From positions 1-14,918 of the forward strand of contig CBDTYW010000069.1 of assembly GCA_965364735.1 (NCBI GenBank): a DNA stretch of 14,918 bases, written 5' to 3'. The notes beneath the pieces are model-generated. The model ran no database searches. It was given only the letters and a program-made list of their open reading frames with translations, and was not told where the DNA came from. The position numbers and the translations under genes were made by a program. This document shows, piece by piece, positions 1 through 7,685 of this stretch. How positions within the stretch are numbered: the first letter of the stretch is position 1; each line of letters begins with the position of its first letter. This stretch comes from CBDTYW01 sp965364735 (GTDB taxonomy: Bacteria > Actinomycetota > Nitriliruptoria > Nitriliruptorales > Nitriliruptoraceae).

Positions 1-1
1 C

Positions 2-1045
2 GACGCCCGTGGCTGGGACGTGACGCTGCACGACCTCGCGCCGGTCGACGTCGACGCGGTGGGCCCGCTGCTCGAAGCGCGCATCGCGGGTCGCGACCCG
101 TCTGGGCCGACGGTGCTGATGATGGCCCACCTCGACACCGTCTTCGACACGGGGGAAGCTGCGCGCCGACCGTTCTCGATCGAGGGCACGATCGCCCATG
201 GCCCCGGCGTCTGCGATGACAAGTCCGGGATCGCCGCTGCCATCATCGCCGGCGATGCGCTGCAGGAGATCGGTCTCGACGGGATCGCTGAGCTGGTCCT
301 CGTCTGCACCCCCGACGAGGAGATCGGCTCGCCATCGTCGCGCGAGGCCCTCGCCGAGATCGCCCGCAGCTGCGACGTCGCGCTGTGCCTGGAGGCCGCA
401 CGCGCCAACGGGGACATCGTCTCGGCCCGCAAGGGCGCGGCCGATCTCGAGATCGCGATCACGGGCCGCGCGGCACATGCCGGGATCGAGCCGGAGCGGG
501 GCATCCATGCCGCGCTGCAGGCTGCGCACACGATCGTCGAGCTGCAAGCGCTGAACGGTCGGTGGGACGGTGTGACCGTCAACTGCGGGGTCGTGTCCGC
601 CGGTCGTCGGCCGAACATCATCCCGGACGCGGGGCGTGTCGAGGTCGATCTGCGTGCGTGGACGGGCGAGGTGTTCGACGAGGCGTTGGCGGAGGTCACC
701 CGGGTCGCGACGACCGCGTACGTGGCGGGCGTCGAGGTGGTGGTCCGGACGATCTCGTCCTCGCCGCCCATGGAGCGCACGCCGGTCGTCGCCGCGCTCG
801 TCGAGCGCGTCGTCGCCGACGCGGCCGCGATGGGCTTCGAGGTCACCGACGCCGCCACCGGGGGAGCGGCTGACGCGAACACCACGGCCTCGATCGGGGT
901 GCCCACCATCGACGGGCTCGGACCGATCGGCGGCGATGACCACGCGCCCTCGGAGTGGCTCGACCTCGACAGCATCGTGCCGCGCGTCGCGCTGCTCGCG
1001 TCGCTCGTCGCGACCATCGGCCGGGACGGGATGCCGTTCCCTTGA
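2..1045 (+). CDS. M20 family metallo-amidohydrolase/peptidase (5' end outside window)
   Basis: Zinc-dependent hydrolase of the M20/ArgE/DapE/carboxypeptidase G2 superfamily, expected to cleave an amide or peptide bond in the cytoplasm. The reading frame is open to the left edge and the first visible residues (DARGWDVTLHDLAP) already look internal, so roughly 40-60 N-terminal residues are missing; the GTG at 20 is probably not the true start. Counting from that GTG, the metal and catalytic residues are H37-x-D39 (AHLDT), D66 in GPGVCDDKSG, the pair E100-E101 in TPDEEIGS, E125 in CLEAA, and a C-terminal His in DDHAPSE (H308). KGAADLEIAITGRAAHAG marks the lid/dimerisation domain. The overall pattern is closest to the carboxypeptidase G2 branch. 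The stop lies 87 bp before the hydantoinase gene; pairing with a cyclic amidohydrolase suggests it handles the ring-opened amide, but the substrate is unknown. The family is sure; the role is inferred. Confidence 0.9.
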   Translation, partial: DARGWDVTLHDLAPVDVDAVGPLLEARIAGRDPSGPTVLMMAHLDTVFDTGEAARRPFSIEGTIAHGPGVCDDKSGIAAAIIAGDALQEIGLDGIAELVLVCTPDEEIGSPSSREALAEIARSCDVALCLEAARANGDIVSARKGAADLEIAITGRAAHAGIEPERGIHAALQAAHTIVELQALNGRWDGVTVNCGVVSAGRRPNIIPDAGRVEVDLRAWTGEVFDEALAEVTRVATTAYVAGVEVVVRTISSSPPMERTPVVAALVERVVADAAAMGFEVTDAATGGAADANTTASIGVPTIDGLGPIGGDDHAPSEWLDLDSIVPRVALLASLVATIGRDGMPFP

Positions 1046-1072
1046 GCGGAACGGCGTTGCGCTGAGCGGACT
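1034..1072. promoter_or_regulatory. Tandem palindromic operator, probable IclR-family site
   Basis: The left copy, 1036-1052, is GTTCC-CTTGAGC-GGAAC, with arms extendable to CCGTTCC/GGAACGG at 1034-1054. After GGC (1053-1055) comes a weaker second copy at 1056-1072, GTTGC-GCTGAGC-GGACT. The copies are 20 bp apart, two helical turns, so both lie on the same face of the DNA. The left copy overlaps the stop codon region of the M20 gene and the right copy overlaps the candidate -35 box of the hydantoinase promoter. The same architecture recurs near 12131, 13018 and 14103. The repeats are seen; binding by the local IclR protein is inferred. Confidence 0.7.
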
Positions 1073-1084
1073 GGCGCGTACCCT
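1057..1084 (+). promoter_or_regulatory. Candidate promoter of the hydantoinase gene
   Basis: A -35-like TTGCGC (1057-1062) and a -10-like TACCCT (1079-1084) are separated by 16 bp, which would start transcription near 1091, about 40 nt before the ATG at 1133 and upstream of its GGGAG ribosome site (1123-1127). The -35 box lies inside the right operator copy, a position suited to repression. This rests on motif matching only. Confidence 0.4.
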
Positions 1085-1132
1085 GCGTGCAGGCGTGACG
1101 GAGGTCGCGCCGCGAGCGCGCCGGGAGCGACG

Positions 1133-2587
1133 ATGACGTCCACGCTGTTCACCAACATCCGCGCCGTGCTGCCTGGTCAGGACGACCCGCAGTCCGTCGA
1201 CATCCTGGTCTCCGACGGCGTGATCGCTGAGGTCCGCGCGGGGATCTCCGCCCCGGACGGTACGACGACCGTCGACGGCCGCGGTCGCCTCGCCTTCCCG
1301 GGCTGCGTCGACGCGCACCAGCACTGGGGGATCTACAACCCGCTCGACATCGACACCGCGACGGAGTCGCAGGCGAGCGCCCAGGGCGGCGTCACCACCG
1401 CGATCAACTACATCCGCACCGGCCAGTACTACCTGAACCAGGGCGGTCCCTACGCGGAGTTCATGCCGAAGGTCTTCGCGCTCACCGAGGGCCGCAGCCA
1501 CGTCGACTACGCATTCCACGTCGCGCCGATGTCCAACGCCCACATCGATGAGCTGGGCTCGATCGTGGACGACTTCGGCATCGCCTCGTTCAAGATCTTC
1601 ATGTTCTACGGCAGCCACGGCCTGCACGGTCGGTCCACCGACCAGTCCTCGTTCCTGATGACGCCGGAGGGTGAGTCCTATGACTTCGCCCACTTCGAGT
1701 TCGTGATGCGCGGTCTGCAGAAGGTCCGCGAGGAACGCCCGGAGATCGCCGAGCAGCTGTCGCTGTCGCTGCACTGCGAGACCGCCGAGATCATGCGCGC
1801 CTACACGAAGCTCGTCGAGGACGAAGGCACGCTCACCGGGCTCGAGGCGTACTCGGCGTCGCGTCCGCCGCACTCCGAGGGCCTCGCGATCACGATCGCG
1901 TCCTACCTCGCCCACGCGACGGGCCTGCCCAAGATCAACCTCCTGCACCTCACGTCCGCCGCTGCGATCGAGGCCGCGCTGCTCATGCGGGCCACGTTCC
2001 CGCACGTCGACTTCCGTCGTGAGGTCACGATCGGCCATCTGCTCGCGACCTACGAGACGGCGACTCCCGGCGGCAAGGTGAACCCGCCGCTGCGCGCCGA
2101 GTCGGACCGTCAGCGCCTCTGGCAGGCCGTCCGCGACGGCGACATCGACTGGGTCGTCAGCGACCACGCGTGCTGCCGCGAGGAGATGAAGTTCGACGCC
2201 GAGCACCCCGATGACGTCTTCCTCGCGAAGTCCGGCTTCGGAGGGACCGAGTACCTGCTGAGCGGCATGGTCACCGGCGCGCTCGCCAACGACGTCCCGC
2301 TCGGGCGCATCGCCGACCTGGTCGCGAAGAACCCCGCCGAGCGCTACGGCCTGAACAGCAAGGGCCAGCTCGCCGTCGGGTTCGACGCCGACATCGTCCT
2401 GATCGACGAGACCCTCGAGTTCACCGTCCGTGCCGAGGACTCGCTCTCGACCCAGGAGTACACGCCGTTCGAGGGCCACACGCTGGTCGGCCGCATCGAC
2501 GACGTCTGGCTCCGCGGCCAGCAGATCCTCGCCGACGGCGCGGTCGCCGGCGACCCGATCGGCGCGTACCAGCGTCGTCCGAGCTGA
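1133..2587 (+). CDS. Dihydropyrimidinase/hydantoinase-family cyclic amidohydrolase
   Basis: Binuclear-metal amidohydrolase that hydrolyses a cyclic amide, imide or ureide (the family includes dihydropyrimidinase, hydantoinase, allantoinase and imidases). All expected metal ligands are present in order: H62-x-H64 in GCVDAHQHWG, the carboxylatable K154 in SFKIFMFYG, H214 in LSLHCET, H272 in LLHLTS and D344 in WVVSDHACC. GKVNPPLR (about 314-321) is the family's substrate-loop motif, and a C-terminal beta-sandwich closes with VGFDADIVLIDE. At 484 aa it has normal family length. The ATG at 1133 is supported by GGGAG six bases upstream. A tandem operator and candidate promoter precede it, and a strong hairpin begins at the first base after the stop, so it looks like a single-gene unit, perhaps with read-through from the M20 gene. 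The shared operator ties it to the cluster at 7686-14905. Substrate unknown; a maleimide- or lactam-like ring from pyrrole breakdown is a hypothesis. Confidence 0.92.
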   Translation: MTSTLFTNIRAVLPGQDDPQSVDILVSDGVIAEVRAGISAPDGTTTVDGRGRLAFPGCVDAHQHWGIYNPLDIDTATESQASAQGGVTTAINYIRTGQYYLNQGGPYAEFMPKVFALTEGRSHVDYAFHVAPMSNAHIDELGSIVDDFGIASFKIFMFYGSHGLHGRSTDQSSFLMTPEGESYDFAHFEFVMRGLQKVREERPEIAEQLSLSLHCETAEIMRAYTKLVEDEGTLTGLEAYSASRPPHSEGLAITIASYLAHATGLPKINLLHLTSAAAIEAALLMRATFPHVDFRREVTIGHLLATYETATPGGKVNPPLRAESDRQRLWQAVRDGDIDWVVSDHACCREEMKFDAEHPDDVFLAKSGFGGTEYLLSGMVTGALANDVPLGRIADLVAKNPAERYGLNSKGQLAVGFDADIVLIDETLEFTVRAEDSLSTQEYTPFEGHTLVGRIDDVWLRGQQILADGAVAGDPIGAYQRRPS

Positions 2588-2642
2588 CACGCGTGCGCCG
2601 AGGCCGCGCATCTGTGCCGGCCACCTCGTCGGCGCACGCGTG
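2588..2642 (+). terminator. Strong hairpin, probable transcription terminator without U-tract
   Basis: Perfect 14-nt arms CACGCGTGCGCCGA (2588-2601) and TCGGCGCACGCGTG (2629-2642) start at the first base after the hydantoinase stop. The loop folds further (GGCCG near 2602 with CGGCC near 2617, closing on TCTG), giving a two-step stem of about 55 nt. No T-run follows, as is common in GC-rich actinobacteria, so it may act as a U-less terminator or as mRNA 3'-end protection. Confidence 0.7.
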
Positions 2643-2732
2643 AACGCCTAGGGTCAGGGTGTTCCCGTGCGGGACATCGTGTCCGGGGCCCATCCTCCGC
2701 ACGCCCGTACCAGCGTCACCCCGGAGCACGCA

Positions 2733-5700
2733 ATGCGCCGACTTCGTCCTGCCATCATCGTCCTGACCTCCGCGGCGCTCTTCGCCGCGCCCGGGATGTC
2801 CGCGCTCGCTCAGCAGGGCGCGATGCCCACGCCTGAGCAGATTCTGGTCGACCACGCTGGCGTGCCCTTCGGTGCGGTGATGACGATCAACGACGTGCCG
2901 GGCCAGCACGGCTTCCGTGCCGGCGACGCGCTCACCGCGTCCGGCACCATCGGGCAGCTCGCCGGTCTGGACATCCAGGGCGTCCCTGTCACGTTCAACC
3001 TCTCGCTCATCGCGCCCAGCGGCGCGACCGTGAGCGCGTTCGGGCCGTTCAGCGCTGGCTCCGACGGGACGTTCAGCCAGACGCTGCCCGCGCTCGCGAC
3101 GACGGGCCTCGACGCAGGCACCTACGCCGTCGCGCTCACCGACGTCGTCCACGCCGGGCAGTCACAGGGCGAGGTCGCGCGCGCAGCAGCCACCGTCGTC
3201 GACCCGACCACCACCCTGATCGTGCACAACTCCTTCGCGTCCTCGACCGGCTGGGTCAAGCCCGGCGACAGCTACACCTTCCGCGTCTTCGTCGAGAACC
3301 ACACGGCTCTGCCCGGACAGAACGTCGAGGTCACACTTCCGAGCGCGCCGAGCGTCAGCTGGACCGACGCCGTCTCGCTCGGCGACGTCGGCACGATCGC
3401 GCGCAACGCCGACACGATCACGTGGACGATCCCCTCGGTCGCCGCTGCTGGCGAGTCCGGCCCGGCGATCCACACGCTCGTGGGCACGGGGCAGGTCGAC
3501 TCGACGGGCCAGGACCCGCGCGTCGTCTGGAAGGACCTCTCCGCGACCGCGACGATGACCTACACCGGCTACGTCGGCGACGCGCTCACCTCGGAGTCCC
3601 ACGGTCCGAAGGTCATCCCGCCCAGCGGGGACTTCGAGACCTCGCGCTTCGGTGACAAGCCGTTCCCGATCATCCCCGTGAACTGGGTCGACCGTCTCCC
3701 ACAGGCCAAGAACGACCCGGCTCTGCTGGACGAGATCATCAACAGCCCGGACTTCGAGGGCTCGATGATCAACCTCTACCAGGAGATGTCGTTCGGTCAG
3801 CTCTACCCGATCGGGTCGATCCCTTCGGCCGGCATCGCGTCCGCGTCCTACTCCGAGGTCGAGGAGGACATGCGCTGGACGTCGGGCGTCGCGTCCAACA
3901 GCGGCACCTGTCGCGGCGGCACGCTCGCCGACCTTCCCGGCGCGATCGGCCCGCCGGCGTTCGACCAGCGGATCCGCAACGGCTGGTACCAGCTGCCCGG
4001 GACGACCGAGTACTACGGCGGCGACTACCCCGTGTTCGACCTCGGCACCGCGTCGTCGATCGACTCCGCCTGCGGGCAGCTCGGCAAGGGCGTGTACGAC
4101 GCGGCCAGCGCCGCCGACCCGGACATCGACTACAACGACTTCGACTCGGACCGTGACGGCGTCGTCGACTTCTTCATGCTGGTGTTCGTCGGCTGCGGCG
4201 GCAACGGCGGCTCGCAGGTCCCGATCGTGCTGTGCGAGTACCCGGCCGAGCCCTATGACAACATCTGGCCGCACTCCTCGTCGCTCGAGGCGCAGTACAC
4301 CGACGCCGAGACCGGCCTGCGTGGCTACATCAGCTTCGACCAGCTGCGCAGCGTGACCGAGGTCCCGCAGTGCTACACGAGCGCGTTGCGCATCGGCTTC
4401 GACGACTGCGCCGCGAACGGCGGGACGGGTGACGACGCGATCCCCGTCCCGGTCCGCGTCGGCCCGTACAACGTCAACCCCGAGACCGTCTTCGAGGCGG
4501 CGTCGGTGATCAGCCACGAGTACGGCCACCACCTCGGTCTGCCGGACTTCTACAACTCCGGCAGCGACTACGACACCTACCGGACCTTCAACCTGATGGC
4601 GTCGGACTACTCGCAGAACTTCACCGTCTTCAGCAAGCAGGACATGGGCTGGGTGGTTCCGACCTTCTTGCAGCCGGGCGAAGAGCTGACCGTCACGGAC
4701 ATGACCGAGATCAGGGTCGACACCGGCGAGATCAGCTGGGTGCAGCCGGACGGGACGCCGTACACGCTGAGCGCAGCCAACGGCGACCAGAACGTCCACA
4801 ACGCCGACTCCGTCGCGGTCAAGCTGCCGAAGCGCATCCTGATCGGTGAGGACGCGCTCTCCGAGGGCGCGTCCGGTGACTGGGTCTGGTGGTCAACGGC
4901 GGGCTCGGACTTCGGCTGCTCGCCGACCGGTGCCAGCAACCTCGACCTGCACCTGCCGGAGCTCGCCGACATCGCGCCCGGCGCGGACATCGAGCTGCGG
5001 TTCTCCAGCTCGTGGGACATCGAGTGGGACTTCGACTACGCGTTCACGCTCGCGACGACCAACGGGCACAGCTACACGTCCCTCCCGTCACAGAACGGCT
5101 ACACGACGAGCTCGTCGTTCAACCCGAACTCCAACCAGTGCCACGCGGAGACCGACAACGCGCTCACCGGCCAGTCCGGATCGTGGGATGCCGGCACGCA
5201 GGAGCTCGACCGCTCCGCGCTCGGCGGCTACGACAACGCGACGCCGTTCCTGAAGGACAGCTACGACCTGTCGGACTACGCCGGTGAGACGACGACCGTG
5301 CGGTTCTCCTACAGCACCGACCCGGCCTTCGAGCGTCCGGCCTGGTTCATCGACGACGTGGAGCTGATCGTCGACGGTGAGGTCATCTGGTCCGACGACA
5401 TCGAGTCCGACCCGGACGAGTTCCGCTGGTACCCCGGAGGCTGTGGCAAGCCCGGCACGGCCGCCATCTGCACGCGCGGGTGGAAGCGTGTCGCCGCGGG
5501 CCTGCCGAACGAGGCGGACCACGGCTACTACGTCGAGCTGCGCGACCGCGCCGGCTTCGACCTCGACGGCTACGGCCAGTCCGACCGCGGCACCATCACG
5601 TGGGAGCCGGGTCTGCTGATCGAGTACACGGACGAGGCACACGGCTACGGCAACAACGGCACGGCGGTGCACCCCGCCCAGCACTACCTCGACTCCTCTC

Positions 5701-6359
5701 CGGTGGCCGGCGCGCAGTGCGACACGGCCGCGTGTGACAACTCGGCGTTCACCGACGAGGCCGGGCGCAACACCTTCTCCGACGCGGCGGCGACGCCGTG
5801 GCTCGAGAACTTCGACGACCCCGAGGGGATCGACGGGCGCTGGACCTTCGACTACGACTGCCTCGACCTCGAGGTGCTGTCGATGTCCGGCGAGGACACG
5901 ATCGAGCGCGCGGTCGACCTGACCGCGACGGTGAAGTTCACCGCCAACGCGGGCTGCGCGGAGTTCGACGCGGCCGGCCAGGCCGAGCCCGTCGGCGCTG
6001 ACCCGGTCGCCAGGATGAGCATCCGCCCGGCGGCTGCGACGGTCGGGCAGACCATCACGTTCGACGGATCGACCTCAGCCGATGACCAGACGCTCACCTA
6101 CGCATGGGACTTCGGCGACAGCACGGCCACCGCGACCGGTGAGACGGTCCAGCACAGCTACGCGGCGGTCGGTGACTACACCGTCACGCTGCAGGTGGCC
6201 GACCCGGACGGCAACACGTCAGTCGCGACGCAGGTCGTGACGGTCAGCGCTGCTCCGGTCGGCGGTGGCGCCCCGCTGCCGTCCACCGGTGGTGGCCTTG
6301 CAGCCGGTGGCCTGATGCTGCTCGTCGCGGCGTCCGGCGTTCGACGTCGTCGTAGCTGA
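2733..6359 (+). CDS. Secreted M6 (immune inhibitor A-like) metalloprotease with PKD domain and LPSTG cell-wall anchor
   Basis: Large exported zinc protease of 1208 aa. The ATG at 2733 is chosen because it opens a classical signal peptide (MRRLRP, then a hydrophobic core to about residue 22, likely cleaved after ALA at 26) and has GGAG at 2723-2726; a GTG 66 bp upstream would bury the signal. Layout: two beta-rich Ig/DUF11-like segments (about 40-290); the M6 catalytic region with the calcium-type loop DSDRDG (471-476) before a hydrophobic strand; the zinc site HEYGHHLGLPD at 595-605 (HExxHxxGxxD); an immune-inhibitor-A-type beta region (about 690-900) ending near ERPAWFIDDVEL; a PKD domain (about 1090-1172, core YAWDFGD at 1123); and a C-terminal sorting signal LPSTG (1182-1186), a hydrophobic stretch and a final RRRR. 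Many Cys near the catalytic core suggest disulfides. It probably degrades extracellular protein while held on the wall by sortase. A TAGGGT -10-like hexamer lies at 2649-2654. No link to the neighbouring catabolic genes is evident. Confidence 0.93.
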   Translation: MRRLRPAIIVLTSAALFAAPGMSALAQQGAMPTPEQILVDHAGVPFGAVMTINDVPGQHGFRAGDALTASGTIGQLAGLDIQGVPVTFNLSLIAPSGATVSAFGPFSAGSDGTFSQTLPALATTGLDAGTYAVALTDVVHAGQSQGEVARAAATVVDPTTTLIVHNSFASSTGWVKPGDSYTFRVFVENHTALPGQNVEVTLPSAPSVSWTDAVSLGDVGTIARNADTITWTIPSVAAAGESGPAIHTLVGTGQVDSTGQDPRVVWKDLSATATMTYTGYVGDALTSESHGPKVIPPSGDFETSRFGDKPFPIIPVNWVDRLPQAKNDPALLDEIINSPDFEGSMINLYQEMSFGQLYPIGSIPSAGIASASYSEVEEDMRWTSGVASNSGTCRGGTLADLPGAIGPPAFDQRIRNGWYQLPGTTEYYGGDYPVFDLGTASSIDSACGQLGKGVYDAASAADPDIDYNDFDSDRDGVVDFFMLVFVGCGGNGGSQVPIVLCEYPAEPYDNIWPHSSSLEAQYTDAETGLRGYISFDQLRSVTEVPQCYTSALRIGFDDCAANGGTGDDAIPVPVRVGPYNVNPETVFEAASVISHEYGHHLGLPDFYNSGSDYDTYRTFNLMASDYSQNFTVFSKQDMGWVVPTFLQPGEELTVTDMTEIRVDTGEISWVQPDGTPYTLSAANGDQNVHNADSVAVKLPKRILIGEDALSEGASGDWVWWSTAGSDFGCSPTGASNLDLHLPELADIAPGADIELRFSSSWDIEWDFDYAFTLATTNGHSYTSLPSQNGYTTSSSFNPNSNQCHAETDNALTGQSGSWDAGTQELDRSALGGYDNATPFLKDSYDLSDYAGETTTVRFSYSTDPAFERPAWFIDDVELIVDGEVIWSDDIESDPDEFRWYPGGCGKPGTAAICTRGWKRVAAGLPNEADHGYYVELRDRAGFDLDGYGQSDRGTITWEPGLLIEYTDEAHGYGNNGTAVHPAQHYLDSSPVAGAQCDTAACDNSAFTDEAGRNTFSDAAATPWLENFDDPEGIDGRWTFDYDCLDLEVLSMSGEDTIERAVDLTATVKFTANAGCAEFDAAGQAEPVGADPVARMSIRPAAATVGQTITFDGSTSADDQTLTYAWDFGDSTATATGETVQHSYAAVGDYTVTLQVADPDGNTSVATQVVTVSAAPVGGGAPLPSTGGGLAAGGLMLLVAASGVRRRRS

Positions 6360-6379
6360 ACCACGGAGGAACGCGGCTC

Positions 6380-7189
6380 ATGGACGCAACGACGCTCGAC
6401 CAGGTGCGGGCGGGGCTGCACGCAACCTGGTCCACCGGTGACTACCCGCAGGTCGGGCAGCGCCTGGCGCCGGTCGCGCTCGAGGTGGTCGCGGCGTCGG
6501 GCTGTGGACCCGGCGACGCCGTGCTCGACGTGGGCGCGGGCGCGGGAGGGGTGACGATCCCCGCCGCGATGACGGGCGCGGACGTGACCGGGATCGACCA
6601 GACCGACGCGTGGTTCGACGTGGCCCGGGCGGCTGCCGACGCCGCGGGCGTCGAGGTCGAGCTGTGGCGCGCCGACGCCGAAGACCTGCCGTTCGGTGAT
6701 GACGCGTTCGACGTCGTGACCTCGAGCTTCGCGCACATCTTCGCGCCCCGCCACGACGTCGTCGCCGCCGAGATGGCCCGGGTGCTGAAGCCTGGGGGAC
6801 GGCTCGCCGTCAGCGCCTGGATCACGCGTGGGGCGTCGGTCTTCGGGGCGTTCCTGCCGTACCTCCCGTCGCCGCCGGGCGGCGTCGACAGCCCGATGGC
6901 CTGGGGCGAGCCCGGCTACATCGAGGAGCGGTTCGCAGCCCACGGCGTCGACCTGCAGACCGAGGAGCGCAACCTGCGCTGGAGCTTCCCGGATGTGGAT
7001 GGGTTCTTCGACTTCCTGTTCTCCGCGTCCGGGCCGTGGGTCCTCAGCCGCGAGGTCCTCCGCGAGCAGGGCGTGCTCGACGAGGCCACCGCGGAGGCCA
7101 AGCGCCTCGCGGAGGCGAGCAACGTCGCGACCGACGGCACCTTCGCCTTGGACATGCCGTACCTGCTGGCGACGGGCACCAAGCGCTGA
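6380..7189 (+). CDS. Class I SAM-dependent methyltransferase
   Basis: Cytoplasmic methyltransferase of the UbiE/Methyltransf_11 type, 269 aa. Motif I is VLDVGAGAGG (48-57), the acidic strand-2 end is TGIDQTD, motif II is ADAEDLPFGDDAFDVV (about 96-111) and motif III is VLKPGGRLAVSAW (about 138-150), in the usual order. The C-terminal half, which should define the acceptor, contains PDVDGFFDFLFSASGPWV but points to no known substrate. GGAGG at 6365-6369 sits a slightly long 10 nt before the ATG. It begins 20 bp after the protease stop and could be co-transcribed with it. Its stop is 3 bp from the stop of the convergent lipoprotein gene. Function beyond methyl transfer is unknown. Confidence 0.9.
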   Translation: MDATTLDQVRAGLHATWSTGDYPQVGQRLAPVALEVVAASGCGPGDAVLDVGAGAGGVTIPAAMTGADVTGIDQTDAWFDVARAAADAAGVEVELWRADAEDLPFGDDAFDVVTSSFAHIFAPRHDVVAAEMARVLKPGGRLAVSAWITRGASVFGAFLPYLPSPPGGVDSPMAWGEPGYIEERFAAHGVDLQTEERNLRWSFPDVDGFFDFLFSASGPWVLSREVLREQGVLDEATAEAKRLAEASNVATDGTFALDMPYLLATGTKR

Positions 7190-7192
7190 CGC

Positions 7193-7624
7193 TCAGCCGG
7201 GCACACGCTCGCTGGTGGCGCCGAGATCGGGCGGGGCGATCCCGCAGTCCTCGGACACGCGCGCGATCGCGTCGGTGTCGAGCCCTTCGGCGCGGGCCAT
7301 GATCCCGTCGAGGCGCGCGACGTAGACCTTCGTCTCGTCCGGCGTCCCCGGCGGCGACGACGTCAGCTCGAGGAGGTCAGCGAGCACCGACATCTGCAGA
7401 GCTGCGGCTCGTCCGTCGTCGGTGTCCGGGGCGTTGGCGACGAGCCGGTCGAGGATCGGACGGACCCGGGCCGCAGCCTCGGGGGTGTCGGTCGCAGGCT
7501 GCTCGGCGAGCAGGACCAGGTCGTCGCAGAACGAGGCCGTCTCGGTGTCGGAGGCGCACGCGGTCGTGGCGACCGCGAGCGTCGCGAGCAGGCTGGTCGT
7601 GCGTCGGAGCGTCGAGCGTCGGAT
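7193..7624 (-). CDS. Small putative lipoprotein with no canonical start codon
   Basis: In this frame an uninterrupted sequence reads (I)RRSTLRRTTSLLATLAVATTAC followed by ASDTETASFCDDL and a helical, Ala/Asp-rich body ending DLGATSERVPG. The twin-Arg/Thr n-region, hydrophobic core and ATTAC lipobox with Cys at position 23 form a convincing lipoprotein signal if translation starts at 7624, but that codon is ATC. There is no in-frame ATG, GTG or TTG between the start of the signal and the preceding MmgE/PrpD gene; the only ATG is internal (7393) and would give a signal-less 66-aa fragment. Either a rare start (ATC at 7624 or CTG at 7654) is used, a base change destroyed the ATG, or the assembly has an error. 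About 143 aa; two further Cys follow the lipobox. No homologue is recognised. It follows the MmgE/PrpD gene by 61 bp on the same strand, so it could be the last gene of that operon. Confidence 0.55.
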   Translation of the reverse strand: MRRSTLRRTTSLLATLAVATTACASDTETASFCDDLVLLAEQPATDTPEAAARVRPILDRLVANAPDTDDGRAAALQMSVLADLLELTSSPPGTPDETKVYVARLDGIMARAEGLDTDAIARVSEDCGIAPPDLGATSERVPG

Positions 7625-7685
7625 GGAGGAGCCGTCCGTGAGGTGGCGACCCAGTGAACCGGAGCATCGCCCCGGGTTCGTGGGC

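Noticed and set aside
2660..2676. GTTCC-CGTGCGG-GACAT upstream of the protease as another operator
   Set aside because: Only the left half matches; the right half fits poorly and there is no second copy 20 bp away.
3162..4799. Long minus-strand open frame (545 codons) opposite the protease
   Set aside because: It is Val/Arg/Asp-rich, has no recognisable motif, and lies wholly antisense to a clearly coding M6 protease; this is typical GC-rich shadow coding.
7377..7667. Minus-strand ORF beginning with the nearest ATG to the lipoprotein region
   Set aside because: It is in a different frame from the lipoprotein signal and lipobox and gives a His/Arg/Pro-rich sequence with no sign of being a protein.
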